Assembly (NCBI RefSeq): GCF_016238445.1
Contig: NZ_JABANU010000010.1
Location: 1 to 64,000, forward strand
Reading direction: 5' to 3'
DNA: 64,000 bases
DNA from: Staphylococcus canis
Lineage (GTDB): Bacteria > Bacillota > Bacilli > Staphylococcales > Staphylococcaceae
Shown here: positions 43,176 to 53,110 of the stretch, one piece after another
Layout of the letters: every line of letters starts with the position of its first letter
Position numbering within the stretch: position 1 is the stretch's first letter
Translations under genes and position numbers: made by a program
Notes under the pieces: model-generated
What the model saw: only the letters and a program-made list of their open reading frames with translations
The model's database searches: none
What the model was told of the DNA's origin: nothing

Positions 43176-43618
43176 AAGTAATATTCACACAAGACGTCAA
43201 AGGTAAAGGTAAAAAAGGTGAAGTTAAAGAAGTCCCTGTAGGCTATGCTAAAAACTTCTTATTGAAAAAAGGCTTTGCGGTTGAAGCAACACCAGGTAAC
43301 CTTAAACAATTAGAACAAAAAAATAAACGTATTGAAAAAGAAAAACAACAAGAATTTGAAGATGCAAAAGCATTAAAAGAACAATTAAAATCACTTGAAG
43401 TTGAAGTAGAAGCTAAATCAGGTGAAGGTGGTAAATTGTTTGGTTCAGTAAGTACAAAACAAATTGCTGATGCTTTAAACAAACAACACGGTATTAAACT
43501 TGATAAACGTAAAATGGATTTACCAAATGGAATTCATGCATTAGGATATACAAACGTGCCTGTAAAACTACACAAAGACGTTGAAGGTACGATTCGTGTT
43601 CACACAGTTGAAAAATAA
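43172..43618 (+). CDS. rplI: 50S ribosomal protein L9
   Basis: L9 (148 aa) has the N-terminal domain [20 protein letters not shown], a long connecting helix rich in Lys/Glu (about 40-75) and a C-terminal globular domain. Its ATG overlaps the gdpP stop by four bases. Confidence 0.98.
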   Translation: MKVIFTQDVKGKGKKGEVKEVPVGYAKNFLLKKGFAVEATPGNLKQLEQKNKRIEKEKQQEFEDAKALKEQLKSLEVEVEAKSGEGGKLFGSVSTKQIADALNKQHGIKLDKRKMDLPNGIHALGYTNVPVKLHKDVEGTIRVHTVEK

Positions 43619-43664
43619 CTGATCATCATATATGGATGACATCATCCCATATGCTTAAATGTAT

Positions 43665-43686
43665 ATGGATGATGCATCCATTTTTT
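43665..43686 (+). terminator. Terminator after rplI
   Basis: ATGGATG (43665-43671) pairs with CATCCAT (43675-43681) over a 3-base loop and runs into six T. A similar ATGGATGAC/ATCATCCCAT hairpin lies just upstream. Confidence 0.7.
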
Positions 43687-43813
43687 AAATGCAGTTATCA
43701 TTGGTTCATCCGTTAACATGATACTTTGATACAAGAGTGTTATAAATTATGATAATATGAGCTATTAAAAAATGTTAAAATAAAGAGAATGAATTGTATG
43801 AGGAGGTCTGAAC

Positions 43814-45214
43814 ATGGACGGTTCGTTTGAAAATAACCAAATGCCGCATAGCCATGAAGCGGAGCAATCTGTACTCGGTGCTATATTTCTTGATCCTGAG
43901 TTAATGTCATCGACGCAGGAAATATTGTTACCAGAGTCTTTTTATCGTGCAGCGCATCAACATATTTTCCGTGCCATGATGAATTTGAGTGAAGACGGCC
44001 ATAATATTGATATCGTGACAGTGTTGGATCGTCTCACACAAGATGGCGTACTTGGAGAAGTAGGCGGACCACAGTATCTCGCAGAAATCACTTCGAATGT
44101 ACCGACAACACGAAATATTCAATATTACACAGATGTCGTATTTAAAAATGCGATTAAGCGTAAATTGATTCATACTGCAGATAACATTGTCAAAGACGGT
44201 TATAACAGTGAGTTAGATCTTGATACCGTACTTAATGATGCTGAGCGCAGTATTTTAGAAATCTCATCGACACGTGAAAGTGAAGGATTTAAAGATATCC
44301 GTGACGTTTTAGGTCAAGTTTATGATAATGCAGAGATGCTCGATCAAAATAGTGGTCAAACACCAGGAATTCCTACAGGCTATAGGGATCTTGATCAAAT
44401 GACTGCTGGCTTTAACCGTAATGATTTAATTATTCTTGCGGCACGTCCATCTGTAGGTAAGACTGCCTTCGCTCTTAATATCGCTCAAAAAGTAGCGACA
44501 CACGAAGATCAATATACAGTAGGGATTTTCTCTTTAGAGATGGGAGCGGACCAATTAGCAACGCGTATGATTTGTAGTTCTGGGAATGTAGATTCGAATC
44601 GTTTACGTACAGGTACGATGACAGAAGAGGATTGGAATCGATTTACCGTTGCGGTCGGAAAATTATCAAGAACTAAAATTTTTATAGATGACACACCAGG
44701 GATACGTATTACTGATATTCGTTCCAAATGTCGCCGACTCAAACAAGAGCACGGTTTAGATATGATTGTCATTGACTACTTGCAACTGATTCAAGGAAGT
44801 GGATCACGTTATTCAGATAACCGTCAACAAGAAGTATCAGAGATCTCAAGAATGTTAAAGGCTATCGCTCGTGAGCTTGAATGTCCTGTCATTGCATTAA
44901 GTCAATTATCACGTGGTGTAGAACAACGTCAAGATAAACGTCCAATGATGAGTGATATTCGGGAATCTGGATCAATTGAACAAGATGCGGATATCGTTGC
45001 CTTTTTATATCGCGATGATTATTACAATAGAGGTGACGATGAAGAGGACGATGATGATGGTGGTTTTGAACCTCAAACTAATGATGAAAATGGTGAAATT
45101 GAAATCATTATCGCAAAACAGCGTAACGGTCCAACCGGCACTGTAAAACTTCACTTTATGAAACAATATAACAAATTTACTGACATCGATTATGCACATG
45201 CAGACATGGCATAA
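43814..45214 (+). CDS. dnaB: Replicative DNA helicase DnaB (DnaC of Bacillus)
   Basis: This hexameric helicase (466 aa) unwinds DNA at the fork. It has an N-terminal collar (about 10-150), then a RecA-like core with Walker A ARPSVGKTAFALNIA and Walker B MIVIDYLQL. DnaB motif 4 SQLSRGVEQRQDKRPMMSDI follows. There is an Asp/Glu-rich insertion near residues 405-420. AGGAGG lies upstream. Confidence 0.97.
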   Translation: MDGSFENNQMPHSHEAEQSVLGAIFLDPELMSSTQEILLPESFYRAAHQHIFRAMMNLSEDGHNIDIVTVLDRLTQDGVLGEVGGPQYLAEITSNVPTTRNIQYYTDVVFKNAIKRKLIHTADNIVKDGYNSELDLDTVLNDAERSILEISSTRESEGFKDIRDVLGQVYDNAEMLDQNSGQTPGIPTGYRDLDQMTAGFNRNDLIILAARPSVGKTAFALNIAQKVATHEDQYTVGIFSLEMGADQLATRMICSSGNVDSNRLRTGTMTEEDWNRFTVAVGKLSRTKIFIDDTPGIRITDIRSKCRRLKQEHGLDMIVIDYLQLIQGSGSRYSDNRQQEVSEISRMLKAIARELECPVIALSQLSRGVEQRQDKRPMMSDIRESGSIEQDADIVAFLYRDDYYNRGDDEEDDDDGGFEPQTNDENGEIEIIIAKQRNGPTGTVKLHFMKQYNKFTDIDYAHADMA

Positions 45215-45232
45215 AAAATATTTTATATCGTT

Positions 45233-45279
45233 AAAACCGTACTATTTATAACTATTCGTTAAAAATGTACGGTTTTTAT
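45233..45279 (+). terminator. Terminator after dnaB
   Basis: AAAACCGTAC (45233-45242) pairs with GTACGGTTTT (45267-45276) and runs into T residues. Confidence 0.75.
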
Positions 45280-45419
45280 TTCTGTTTTATCCGCTTGAAT
45301 TTGGTTATGTTTGTCTTTAACTATTTAAAAAAAGTGTTGAAATTACGCTAAAACGTTGATGTCTCTTGGGTTATAAGATATTTTATATATTCATGAAATA
45401 TAAATTGATATACTTTTAT

Positions 45420-45432
45420 AATGTTCGTTTTT
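45420..45432 (+). promoter_or_regulatory. Possible PurR box upstream of purA
   Basis: AATGTTCGTTTTT fits the PurBox half AWWGTTCGGWWWT with one mismatch. It lies 70 bp before purA. Normal PurR sites come in pairs and I did not find a clear partner, so this is tentative. Confidence 0.35.
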
Positions 45433-45502
45433 TGAGTTGCATTCCTGTTAAGCTACTGGTAAAATACACTTTGGTTAATTGAGAAAACTTGGAGGTGCTC
45501 TT

Positions 45503-46789
45503 ATGTCATCAATCGTAGTAGTTGGGACACAATGGGGAGACGAAGGAAAAGGTAAGATAACTGATTTTTTAGCAGAACAAGCAAATGTGATTACACGTTT
45601 TTCAGGCGGTAACAATGCAGGTCACACAATCAAATTTAACGGTGAAACGTATAAATTACATCTTGTACCATCTGGTATTTTTTATAAAGATAAGTTAGCC
45701 GTAATTGGAAATGGTGTGGTCGTCGATCCAGTCGCATTATTAAAAGAACTTGACGGTCTAAATGAACGTGGTATTACAACAGACAACTTACGTATTTCAA
45801 ACCGAGCTCACGTGATTTTACCTTATCACATTAAACAAGACGAACTTGAAGAAGAACGTCGTGGTGATAATAAAATCGGTACAACTAAAAAAGGTATTGG
45901 TCCAGCTTACGTTGATAAGGCACAAAGAATTGGAATTCGTATGGCGGATTTACTCGATAAAGAAATTTTCGAAAAGCGTTTAAAAGCTAACTTAGAATAT
46001 AAAAACGATTACTTTAAAGGGATGTTTAATCAAGCTGCACCATCATTTGACGAGATTTTTGAAACATATTATGAAGCGGGTCAACGTCTTAAAGCATATG
46101 TGACAGATACAGCAAAAGTATTGGATGATGCGATTGCTGCTAATGAACGCGTATTATTTGAAGGCGCACAAGGTGTGATGTTAGACATCGACCACGGTAC
46201 ATATCCATTCGTAACATCAAGTAACCCAACTGCAGGTAATGTAACAGTAGGTGCTGGTGTAGGACCAACATGTGTATCTAAAATTGTAGGTGTATGTAAA
46301 GCTTATACATCACGTGTCGGCGATGGACCGTTCCCTACAGAATTATTTGATGAAGATGGTCATCACATTCGTGAAGTCGGTCGTGAATATGGTACAACTA
46401 CAGGTCGTCCGCGTCGTGTAGGTTGGTTTGATTCAGTAGTGTTACGTCATTCACGCCGTGTAAGTGGTATTACAGATTTATCTATTAACTCTATCGATGT
46501 TTTAACAGGATTAAAAGAAGTTAAAATTTGTACAGCATATGAATTAGATGGTAAAGAAATCACTGAATACCCAGCGAATTTAAATGATCTTAAACGTTGT
46601 AAACCAATTTTTGAGACACTACCAGGTTGGGAAGAAGATATTACAAGTGTTAAATCATTAGACGAACTTCCTGATAATGCGAGACGCTATTTAGAACGCA
46701 TTTCAGAATTATGTGGTGTGCACATTTCTATCTTCTCAGTAGGCCCAGACCGTAGTCAGACTAATGTTGTTGAGCAATTATGGCTTTAA
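45503..46789 (+). CDS. purA: Adenylosuccinate synthetase
   Basis: PurA (428 aa) makes adenylosuccinate from IMP and aspartate using GTP, the first step to AMP. It has the P-loop-like [14 protein letters not shown] at the N-terminus. [26 protein letters not shown] (the PurA signature) and [13 protein letters not shown] follow. The ATG at 45503 has GGAGGTG upstream; an earlier in-frame TTG is not needed. Confidence 0.98.
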   Translation: MSSIVVVGTQWGDEGKGKITDFLAEQANVITRFSGGNNAGHTIKFNGETYKLHLVPSGIFYKDKLAVIGNGVVVDPVALLKELDGLNERGITTDNLRISNRAHVILPYHIKQDELEEERRGDNKIGTTKKGIGPAYVDKAQRIGIRMADLLDKEIFEKRLKANLEYKNDYFKGMFNQAAPSFDEIFETYYEAGQRLKAYVTDTAKVLDDAIAANERVLFEGAQGVMLDIDHGTYPFVTSSNPTAGNVTVGAGVGPTCVSKIVGVCKAYTSRVGDGPFPTELFDEDGHHIREVGREYGTTTGRPRRVGWFDSVVLRHSRRVSGITDLSINSIDVLTGLKEVKICTAYELDGKEITEYPANLNDLKRCKPIFETLPGWEEDITSVKSLDELPDNARRYLERISELCGVHISIFSVGPDRSQTNVVEQLWL

Positions 46790-46795
46790 TAAGTA

Positions 46796-46900
46796 TGAGG
46801 TTAGACTGACGGCAATAGTCCGGGAAGACTAACCTGTACCAATTTATATATAAGGAAAGCGGTGAAGTAAGGCACTAAGAAGCCAACTTCACCGCTCTTT
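46796..46900. terminator. Two hairpins between purA and the YitT gene
   Basis: The first hairpin pairs AGGTTAG with CTAACCT (about 46798-46834). The second pairs AGCGGTGAAGT (46858-46868) with ACTTCACCGCT (46886-46896) and is flanked by A-rich and T-rich bases, so it can terminate both converging genes. Confidence 0.75.
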
Positions 46901-47005
46901 AATTGATTGAATCCTTCTACATCATGTCTATCATCATAGTCATCATAAACATCATATAGAAGCATCAAACATACGAGTCATTAGATATGATATGCATTAC
47001 TTTGA

Positions 47006-47899
47006 TTAATGAATATCACGTTTTTTGTGGTTACCACCACGTACTTCAGAAACATTACCAATCGATAAAAAGGCACTTTGATCAATATCTGTTACGATAT
47101 CTTTCAATTTTGCTTCCTCTAATCGTGTAATTACGCAAAAAATGACACGTTTATTTTCGCCAGTATATGCGCCTTCACCATACAAATACGTTACACCACG
47201 TCCTAGGCGTGAATTAATGGCTTCTCCAATTTCCTGATAAGCATCACTAATAATCCACACTGATTTCGATTCATCGAAACCGAGTAAAACAGTATCAATC
47301 ATCTTAGACGCAATAAAATAGGAAACAACACTAAAAAGGGCACTTTCCCATGTGAAAACAAAGCCTGCAACTGTAAAGATGAAAAAATTAATGATCATTA
47401 CAATTTCACCGACTGAAAACGGTAAGCGAGATTGAACTAAAATTGATAATATTTCAGTACCGTCTAGAGAGCCACCATAACGAAGTACGATACCTACACC
47501 GATACCAAGAATGGCACCACCAAAAATCGTAACGAGAAATTTCTCATCAATGACTGGTGGAATAGGATGCAGTAATACAGTGCCTATCGATAACACTGCA
47601 ATGGCATATAGTGTTGATATCGCAAAAGTTTTACCAATTTGCTTATAACCTAGAAAGAAAAAAGGTAGATTGAGAATGAAAATAAAAATCCCTAATTTCC
47701 ATCCGATAAGATGAGATAAAATAATCGAGATACCAACAATCCCCCCGTCTAAAATTTCATTCGGTACTAAAAATAATTCTAAAGCTGCTGCCATAAGCAA
47801 TGCACCTAACGTAATAAAAAAGAAACGTTTACTCAGTTGCTTTATCTTACGGGGTTTTTCAGGTTTATACGCTATGTCTGAATCGGATTGTGCAATCAT
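47006..47899 (-). CDS. YitT-family membrane protein (DUF161/DUF2179)
   Basis: A 297-aa protein with about five hydrophobic helices in the first 200 residues and a C-terminal soluble DUF2179 domain (GRGVTYLYGEGAYTGENKRV). The glycine-rich ILDGGIVGISIILSHLIG and RYGGSLDGTEILS are family markers. AAGGAGG precedes the ATG. The function is not established. Confidence 0.88.
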   Translation of the reverse strand: MIAQSDSDIAYKPEKPRKIKQLSKRFFFITLGALLMAAALELFLVPNEILDGGIVGISIILSHLIGWKLGIFIFILNLPFFFLGYKQIGKTFAISTLYAIAVLSIGTVLLHPIPPVIDEKFLVTIFGGAILGIGVGIVLRYGGSLDGTEILSILVQSRLPFSVGEIVMIINFFIFTVAGFVFTWESALFSVVSYFIASKMIDTVLLGFDESKSVWIISDAYQEIGEAINSRLGRGVTYLYGEGAYTGENKRVIFCVITRLEEAKLKDIVTDIDQSAFLSIGNVSEVRGGNHKKRDIH

Positions 47900-48004
47900 A
47901 TATTGTCCTCCTTTAAAGATACTATAAAAAATTATGCAAAAAAAATCAAAAAAGGCTTGTCAATTCAAAATAGGGATGCTATAATCAATCTTGTGTTTGA
48001 GAGA

Positions 48005-48079
48005 GGCTCCTTGGTCAAGCGGTTAAGACACCGCCCTTTCACGGCGGTAACACGGGTTCGAGTCCCGTAGGAGTCACCA
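48005..48079 (+). tRNA. tRNA-Glu (UUC)
   Basis: The cloverleaf is readable. The acceptor GGCTCCT pairs with AGGAGTC (one G-T), followed by encoded ACCA. The anticodon stem CCGCC/GGCGG encloses the loop CTTTCAC with anticodon TTC. The T loop is GGGTTCGAGTCCC. Confidence 0.97.
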
Positions 48080-48084
48080 TTTTT

Positions 48085-48158
48085 GGTCCCGTAGTGGAGC
48101 GGTTTAACACGCCTGCCTGTCACGCAGGAGATCGCGGGTTCGATTCCCGTCGGGACCG
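48085..48158 (+). tRNA. tRNA-Asp (GUC)
   Basis: The acceptor GGTCCCG pairs with CGGGACC, with discriminator G. The anticodon stem CCTGC/GCAGG holds the loop CTGTCAC with anticodon GTC. CCA is not encoded (GCT follows). It lies five bases after tRNA-Glu, so the two are co-transcribed. Confidence 0.97.
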
Positions 48159-48165
48159 CTACAAT

Positions 48166-48204
48166 AGCGACAAAGTTATGTGAATAGCTTTGTCGCTTTT
48201 TTTA
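48166..48204 (+). terminator. Terminator of the tRNA pair
   Basis: AGCGACAAAG (48166-48175) pairs with CTTTGTCGCT (48188-48197), followed by a run of T. Confidence 0.85.
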
Positions 48205-48210
48205 TATGTT

Positions 48211-48360
48211 GGCTCTTTTGTCAACGGTGGTTGGCAAGGAGATAATGCAATTAAAGCAAAAAATGTTGTTTAATAAAGACGTTATTATTTTCATATTTAA
48301 ATATTAGTCTTTCAAAAATGAAAATAACGGCTAGTGAATATTTCACCAACCGTTAAAAGT
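48211..48360. mobile_element. Small element with ISL3-like ends (deletion remnant or MITE)
   Basis: The left end GGCTCTTTTGTCAACGGTGG (48211-48230, then TTGG) resembles the ISL3-type end at 433-460. The right end, read on the minus strand from about 48357, gives TTTTAACGGTTGGTGAAA, a degenerate inverted copy. The 100 bp between carry no transposase motif. It lies just after the tRNA terminator. The call rests on similarity seen by eye only. Confidence 0.5.
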
Positions 48361-48384
48361 ATAGAGTTTTAAAATAGAAGTTTA

Positions 48385-48416
48385 AAAGGAGCTAGGTGAT
48401 GATGCCTAACTCCTTT
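48385..48416 (-). terminator. Terminator of the nadBCA operon
   Basis: AAAGGAGCTAGGT (48385-48397) pairs with GCCTAACTCCTTT (48404-48416), one mismatch each side. On the minus strand it is followed by a T-rich stretch. Confidence 0.75.
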
Positions 48417-48461
48417 CTTTTCCCTTTGTTTAGACCGTTTCGTATACTCTTTTATTGCTAA

Positions 48462-49562
48462 TTAAACGATACTTAACATGCGATCTAAGCTTTTTTTAGC
48501 GTAATATGTTGTTTCTTCATCTACTTTAATGATGTTATCGTGTTGGCCAGCGAGTATTTTATCTAGACACCATGCAAGATGTGGCAAATCAATGCGGTTC
48601 ATCGTTAAACAAGCGCACATTAATGGATTCAATGATTCGATTTCAATGTCCGTGTAGGTCGCTTTTAAGCGATTGACGAGATTCATCTCGGTACCGATAA
48701 GCCAACGAGAGCCTTTAGGTGCGTTTTTAATGGTTTCAATGATATATCGTGTAGAGCCCGCATAGTCTGCTGCTTGGACGACATCGAAAGTACACTCTGG
48801 ATGAACGATCACATTAATTTCTGGATCTTTTTCACGTGCTTGATCGATATGCACTTTATGGAATTTTTCATGTACTGAGCAATGACCTTTCCATAAAATA
48901 ATGCGTAAGTCTTTGAGATCACCGTCATATTCTAAACGTTTTTGAATAGGATCCCATACTGCCATGTGTTCTAAAGGCACACCAAGGGCATAAGCTGTGT
49001 TACGACCTAAATGTTGATCAGGTAAAAAGAGAATGGTTTTGTTTTGATCGAGTGCCCATTGAACAACAGCGTTTGCGTTACCACTGGTTAGACACGTACC
49101 ATCATGTTGACCTACGTATTTTTTAATCGCAGCCGTTGAGTTTACATAGGTTAAAGGTAAAATGTCAAAGTGATAGGTATTAGTAAGAACGTCATGGCAA
49201 TGTAATACTTGATTGATGTTAGCCATGTCGGCCATTGAACATCCAGCAGTAAGATCTGGTAAATAAATATTTTGATGGGCATGTGTTAAAATATCAGCGG
49301 TTTCTGCCATGAAATGAACACCGTTAAACACAAAGTATTCCGCTTCGTCATTCTCTTTACAAATACGCGCAAGTTCTAATGAATCTCCTGTAATATCAGC
49401 AAACTGCACGACTTCATCTTTTTGATAATGATGTGTTGGCATAAATAAACGGGGACCTAAATCCTCTTTAATTTGACGGATATGTTCGACTAATTCATCT
49501 TGAGACATTTTTAAATAGCGTTCTGGAATGGATTGAATAGTAGTTTGTACTGGATTAAACAT
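48462..49562 (-). CDS. nadA: Quinolinate synthase
   Basis: NadA (366 aa) condenses iminoaspartate with DHAP to quinolinate, using a [4Fe-4S] cluster. Candidate cluster cysteines are in AGCSMADMANI, HPECTFDVV and CACLTMNRIDL. The length is that of the longer Bacillus-type NadA. It starts right after the nadC stop. The cysteine desulfurase encoded divergently probably supplies its cluster. Confidence 0.95.
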   Translation of the reverse strand: MFNPVQTTIQSIPERYLKMSQDELVEHIRQIKEDLGPRLFMPTHHYQKDEVVQFADITGDSLELARICKENDEAEYFVFNGVHFMAETADILTHAHQNIYLPDLTAGCSMADMANINQVLHCHDVLTNTYHFDILPLTYVNSTAAIKKYVGQHDGTCLTSGNANAVVQWALDQNKTILFLPDQHLGRNTAYALGVPLEHMAVWDPIQKRLEYDGDLKDLRIILWKGHCSVHEKFHKVHIDQAREKDPEINVIVHPECTFDVVQAADYAGSTRYIIETIKNAPKGSRWLIGTEMNLVNRLKATYTDIEIESLNPLMCACLTMNRIDLPHLAWCLDKILAGQHDNIIKVDEETTYYAKKSLDRMLSIV

Positions 49563-50396
49563 TTATATCACAACCTTTGCTGAAATATCGAGTGCTTTTT
49601 GGCCATAAAACAGTGCGCCAACAGAAATAAAATCTACGCCAGTTTCTGCGTAAGCTTTAATATTCGTTTCATTAATATTGCCAGAGGCTTCGGTTTGAAT
49701 CGTATTTGGGACGAGATGGATGTGAGACTGAATCCACTCAGGCGTTTGATTATCAAACATAATCAAGTCCACGTTTGCTTCAATAGCAGTTTGAAGCATG
49801 GTTTCATTCTCGATTTCGACCTCGATTTTATCCATCGGCCCGAGATGTTTTCGAGCATTGTCGATGGCTTCATTCATAGATGTGCTATACGCGATGTGAT
49901 TGTCTTTTAACATTAAGCCATCATTCAGTGAACGACGGTGGTTGAGTCCTCCACCAACCGTTACAGCATACTTTTCAAATATTGCAAGTCCCGGTGTTGT
50001 TTTACGTGTGTCAACAAGACGCGTTGATGTATGTTTGATTTGAGATGTTAGGTGATGTGCAGCTGTTGCGATACCGGACATGCGTTGAATTAAATTTAAA
50101 ACAATGCGTTCCATAGTCAGTAATACATAAACTGGTGCTTTAATATGCGCAATAATGGTATTTGGTGTAAGAATTTCACCTTCTTCAACTTCAAATGTAA
50201 TATCGGCTTGTGGTTCAAGTAAACGAAACCCTTCTTCTATCACTGTAGTACCACAAAAAATACCTGCTTCTTTAGCTAACAGTGTTAAAGTCCCTGTTTC
50301 ATGCGTATCAAAAATACGAATAGCAAGATCGCCTTGTTGATTATCTTCAATGTAAAATTGTTGCAACTTCTCTCTGACGAGTAGTCGATTTAACAT
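49563..50396 (-). CDS. nadC: Nicotinate-nucleotide pyrophosphorylase (quinolinate phosphoribosyltransferase)
   Basis: NadC (277 aa) converts quinolinate and PRPP to nicotinate mononucleotide. It has VDTRKTTPGLAIFEKYAV with substrate-binding Arg/Lys and GGGLNHRRSLNDGLMLKDNH near residues 145-165. The ATG at 50396 has GGAGG 8 bases upstream. The gene overlaps the 3' end of nadB by 50 bp, consistent with tight coupling. Confidence 0.95.
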   Translation of the reverse strand: MLNRLLVREKLQQFYIEDNQQGDLAIRIFDTHETGTLTLLAKEAGIFCGTTVIEEGFRLLEPQADITFEVEEGEILTPNTIIAHIKAPVYVLLTMERIVLNLIQRMSGIATAAHHLTSQIKHTSTRLVDTRKTTPGLAIFEKYAVTVGGGLNHRRSLNDGLMLKDNHIAYSTSMNEAIDNARKHLGPMDKIEVEIENETMLQTAIEANVDLIMFDNQTPEWIQSHIHLVPNTIQTEASGNINETNIKAYAETGVDFISVGALFYGQKALDISAKVVI

Positions 50397-51915
50397 GTCT
50401 TTTTCCTCCATTTATAACTTCAGTGATTTCATTAAAATGATTATCATGATGTGATGTTGCGTCTGTGCGATAATGTACGCCACATGATATGGATCGTGTT
50501 AATGCAGCTTGTGTAATGATTTGCATCAGTTTTACTGTACAGTAGCGTTCCCATCGTGCTTTTGTAATAGTTTCAGTAAGTGGCGCGTCATCGAGGGTAG
50601 TGTCGAGACGGTCTAAAAATGTTCGCATTGAAGTGCCATTACGCATCACGCCAAGTACTGAAAAACTTTGAGCTTGTAGGGCATTTACGATATCAGATGA
50701 AATATCTGGAATTTTAAGTGAATCATGGTGTGTGGGTTGCGCAACGGGTGTAAGGGTTGAATCGATAAACTCTGCACATGCTGTTCCCATAACTAAACCT
50801 TCTAATAAAGAGTTACTTGCCAAACGATTGGCACCATGGAAATGTGTACATGCTGCTTCACCTATCGCAAAAAATCGCGGTAGCGTGGTTTGCCCGTTAA
50901 GTTGTGCGCTAATACCGCCTATTGTGTAATGAGCGCCGGGTGTAACAGGAATACGTTGTGTCGTTAATAGTTTAGAATCATATGCGTTTAGTGCACGTGT
51001 AATGGTCGGAAATTGCTTCTTGAAGTTTGTGATTGGACGAATGTCTAAATAGCATTGATGACCTTTCGTTTGTTGTTCGACAATAGCTCGACTCGTAATA
51101 TCTCTTGGTGCAAGACTTTGCATAGGATGAACGTGATTCATAAATGGTTCGTTTGCGTCATTAACAAGGATCGCCCCAGCTCCTCGAACTGCTTCAGATA
51201 TTAAACCATAGGCTTGTTTAGGTGTGCCGAGGAGTGTGGGATGAAATTGAATGAGTTCCATATTGTGAAGCGGTATATCGTGATGAAACGCAAGGATTGC
51301 CCCAGTGGATAGTGAGGCATTTGGGTTAGAGTTTGGTGTAAATAAATGACTCACGCCACCTGTTGCACATACAACAGCATCAGCTTCAATATCGTGACGC
51401 TCACCCTTAGCATCTAACACATGTACACCGCATGCTTCACCAGCTTCATTTTTCAAAATATCGACAACAGTTCCATTTTCGTAAAGCGTAAGGTGCTCTA
51501 AATCAAGATGTGAAGCCAGATGTGTCATAATCTGACGACCTGTTTCATCCCCACCTGCATGCAATATACGTGCTTGACTATGCGCTCCTTCCATACCGTA
51601 TGTCAATTCGCCAAACGCATCACGGTCAAAGGGTAGACCTTCATCGATTAAGTCTTGAATAATAGCGTGACTTTTCGTAATGAAAGACTGGATGACGATG
51701 CGGTCACCATAGCGATGGCCGGCTAAAAACGTATCTTCACAGTGCGCATGACCGTTATCTCCTTCATATTTTGAAAAACATATACCACCTTGAGCCGTAT
51801 AACTGTTGTTTTGAGTATGTTGTGTTTGCGTAATGCAAGTGACATGAACGTCTTTAGGCAATTGTCTTATACAAGCTAATGCCGCGATGCCACTTCCAAT
51901 TACAATAACGTGCAT
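50347..51915 (-). CDS. nadB: L-aspartate oxidase
   Basis: NadB (522 aa) oxidises aspartate to iminoaspartate, the first step of de novo NAD synthesis. The FAD-binding motif VIGSGIAALACI is at the N-terminus, and YTAQGGICFSKYEGD follows. The active-site region has HFHGANRLASNSLLEGLVMG. Length is normal. It is the first gene of nadBCA, divergent from the desulfurase gene. Confidence 0.95.
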   Translation of the reverse strand: MHVIVIGSGIAALACIRQLPKDVHVTCITQTQHTQNNSYTAQGGICFSKYEGDNGHAHCEDTFLAGHRYGDRIVIQSFITKSHAIIQDLIDEGLPFDRDAFGELTYGMEGAHSQARILHAGGDETGRQIMTHLASHLDLEHLTLYENGTVVDILKNEAGEACGVHVLDAKGERHDIEADAVVCATGGVSHLFTPNSNPNASLSTGAILAFHHDIPLHNMELIQFHPTLLGTPKQAYGLISEAVRGAGAILVNDANEPFMNHVHPMQSLAPRDITSRAIVEQQTKGHQCYLDIRPITNFKKQFPTITRALNAYDSKLLTTQRIPVTPGAHYTIGGISAQLNGQTTLPRFFAIGEAACTHFHGANRLASNSLLEGLVMGTACAEFIDSTLTPVAQPTHHDSLKIPDISSDIVNALQAQSFSVLGVMRNGTSMRTFLDRLDTTLDDAPLTETITKARWERYCTVKLMQIITQAALTRSISCGVHYRTDATSHHDNHFNEITEVINGGKRHVKSTTRQREVATILH

Positions 51916-51925
51916 AGTTTACACC

Positions 51926-52000
51926 TCTATTTACAATAAGATTTACAATTGTGTTAACATAAAAGTATACAATGATTTTCACATATTTAAAATGTAAAGG
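51926..52000. promoter_or_regulatory. Divergent nadB / desulfurase control region
   Basis: The 103-bp gap holds two direct ATTTACAAT repeats (51929-51937 and 51941-51949) and a TTTACA-18-TATACA promoter-like pair for the plus strand (51942-51971). The repeats overlap the -35, a fitting place for the NiaR repressor encoded nearby. The assignment to NiaR is inferred from context. Confidence 0.5.
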
Positions 52001-52018
52001 CAAGAGGGGATTATAAAC

Positions 52019-53098
52019 ATGATATATTTAGATAATGCGGCAACGACACAGCCGTCTAAACGTGCATTAGACGTATATACTCAAGCACAACAAGCGCTGT
52101 TTTTTAATAGTGAGAGTTTACATATTGGTGGAGAACAAGTGAGAGATGCACTGCGTAACGCACGTGAGTACATTCAGCAATATTTTCAAACACAACAAAC
52201 GTGTTTATTCGGAACGAGTGGATCACATGCGAATCAAATTGCGATAGATTTATATTTAAAAGACGTCACGTCAGGCGAAGTGTGGGTATCGCCATATGAA
52301 CATCCTTCCATAGCAGCTGCTCTTGATGCATACGACACGCATATTACAGTGCGTACGATACCGATGTTAGAAAATGGGGAACTGGACTTAGATGCATTTC
52401 AAACTGCATTAACAATAGACACAGTGTTGATTATTGCGCAACATGTCAATTCTGAAACGGGTTATATCCTGCCTATACCTGCGCTAACTCAAATTGCTGA
52501 AGCACGCCATATTCCACTTCATGTTGACGGCGTACAAGCAGTGCATAAAGTCAAGCCACTTGATTTGAACGGTGTGACGTCTTATAGTTTTTCAGGTCAT
52601 AAATTTCATGGTACAAAAGGGACCGGCATATTACTCATAGATTATGCTTACATTCATCCTTTACGTGAACATTATTTTCATGAGGAAGGTGTACGTAACG
52701 GCACGATTGACGTCCCTAGTATTCTTGCGACTGTACAAGCACTTTCAGAAGATGTAGATGATACGCACTTAACACAATTACATCAACATGCGTCTCAAAG
52801 GGCACAAACGTTAGGATATCGTGCGTTATCGTATGATACACAAGCCCCTCACATTTTAGGCTTACTGACATCAAAATTCGAAGGACAATATGTGATGCAA
52901 AGCTTGTCGAATCGAAATATTTGTATCTCTACAGGCACAGCATGCGGTCATGGTATACTACTTAGTGAAGGTGTCACGCAAAAAATAAATGCGTTACAAG
53001 GTGAAGTGCATCAATACATTCGATTGTCTTTCTCAGCTTTGACAACATTAGAAGACATTGACGCATGTTTTGACGCATTGCGCAGAATGGACGGATGA
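52019..53098 (+). CDS. Cysteine desulfurase (NifS-like, NAD-cluster type)
   Basis: A 359-aa PLP enzyme that releases sulfur from cysteine. The PLP lysine is in YSFSGHKFHGTKGTG and the catalytic cysteine in CISTGTACGHG. HVDGVQAVHKV provides the PLP-stacking region. In bacilli a similar gene next to nadB matures NadA. The divergent arrangement with nadBCA supports the same role here. Confidence 0.92.
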   Translation: MIYLDNAATTQPSKRALDVYTQAQQALFFNSESLHIGGEQVRDALRNAREYIQQYFQTQQTCLFGTSGSHANQIAIDLYLKDVTSGEVWVSPYEHPSIAAALDAYDTHITVRTIPMLENGELDLDAFQTALTIDTVLIIAQHVNSETGYILPIPALTQIAEARHIPLHVDGVQAVHKVKPLDLNGVTSYSFSGHKFHGTKGTGILLIDYAYIHPLREHYFHEEGVRNGTIDVPSILATVQALSEDVDDTHLTQLHQHASQRAQTLGYRALSYDTQAPHILGLLTSKFEGQYVMQSLSNRNICISTGTACGHGILLSEGVTQKINALQGEVHQYIRLSFSALTTLEDIDACFDALRRMDG

Positions 53099-53110
53099 AG
53101 GAGGACCCCA

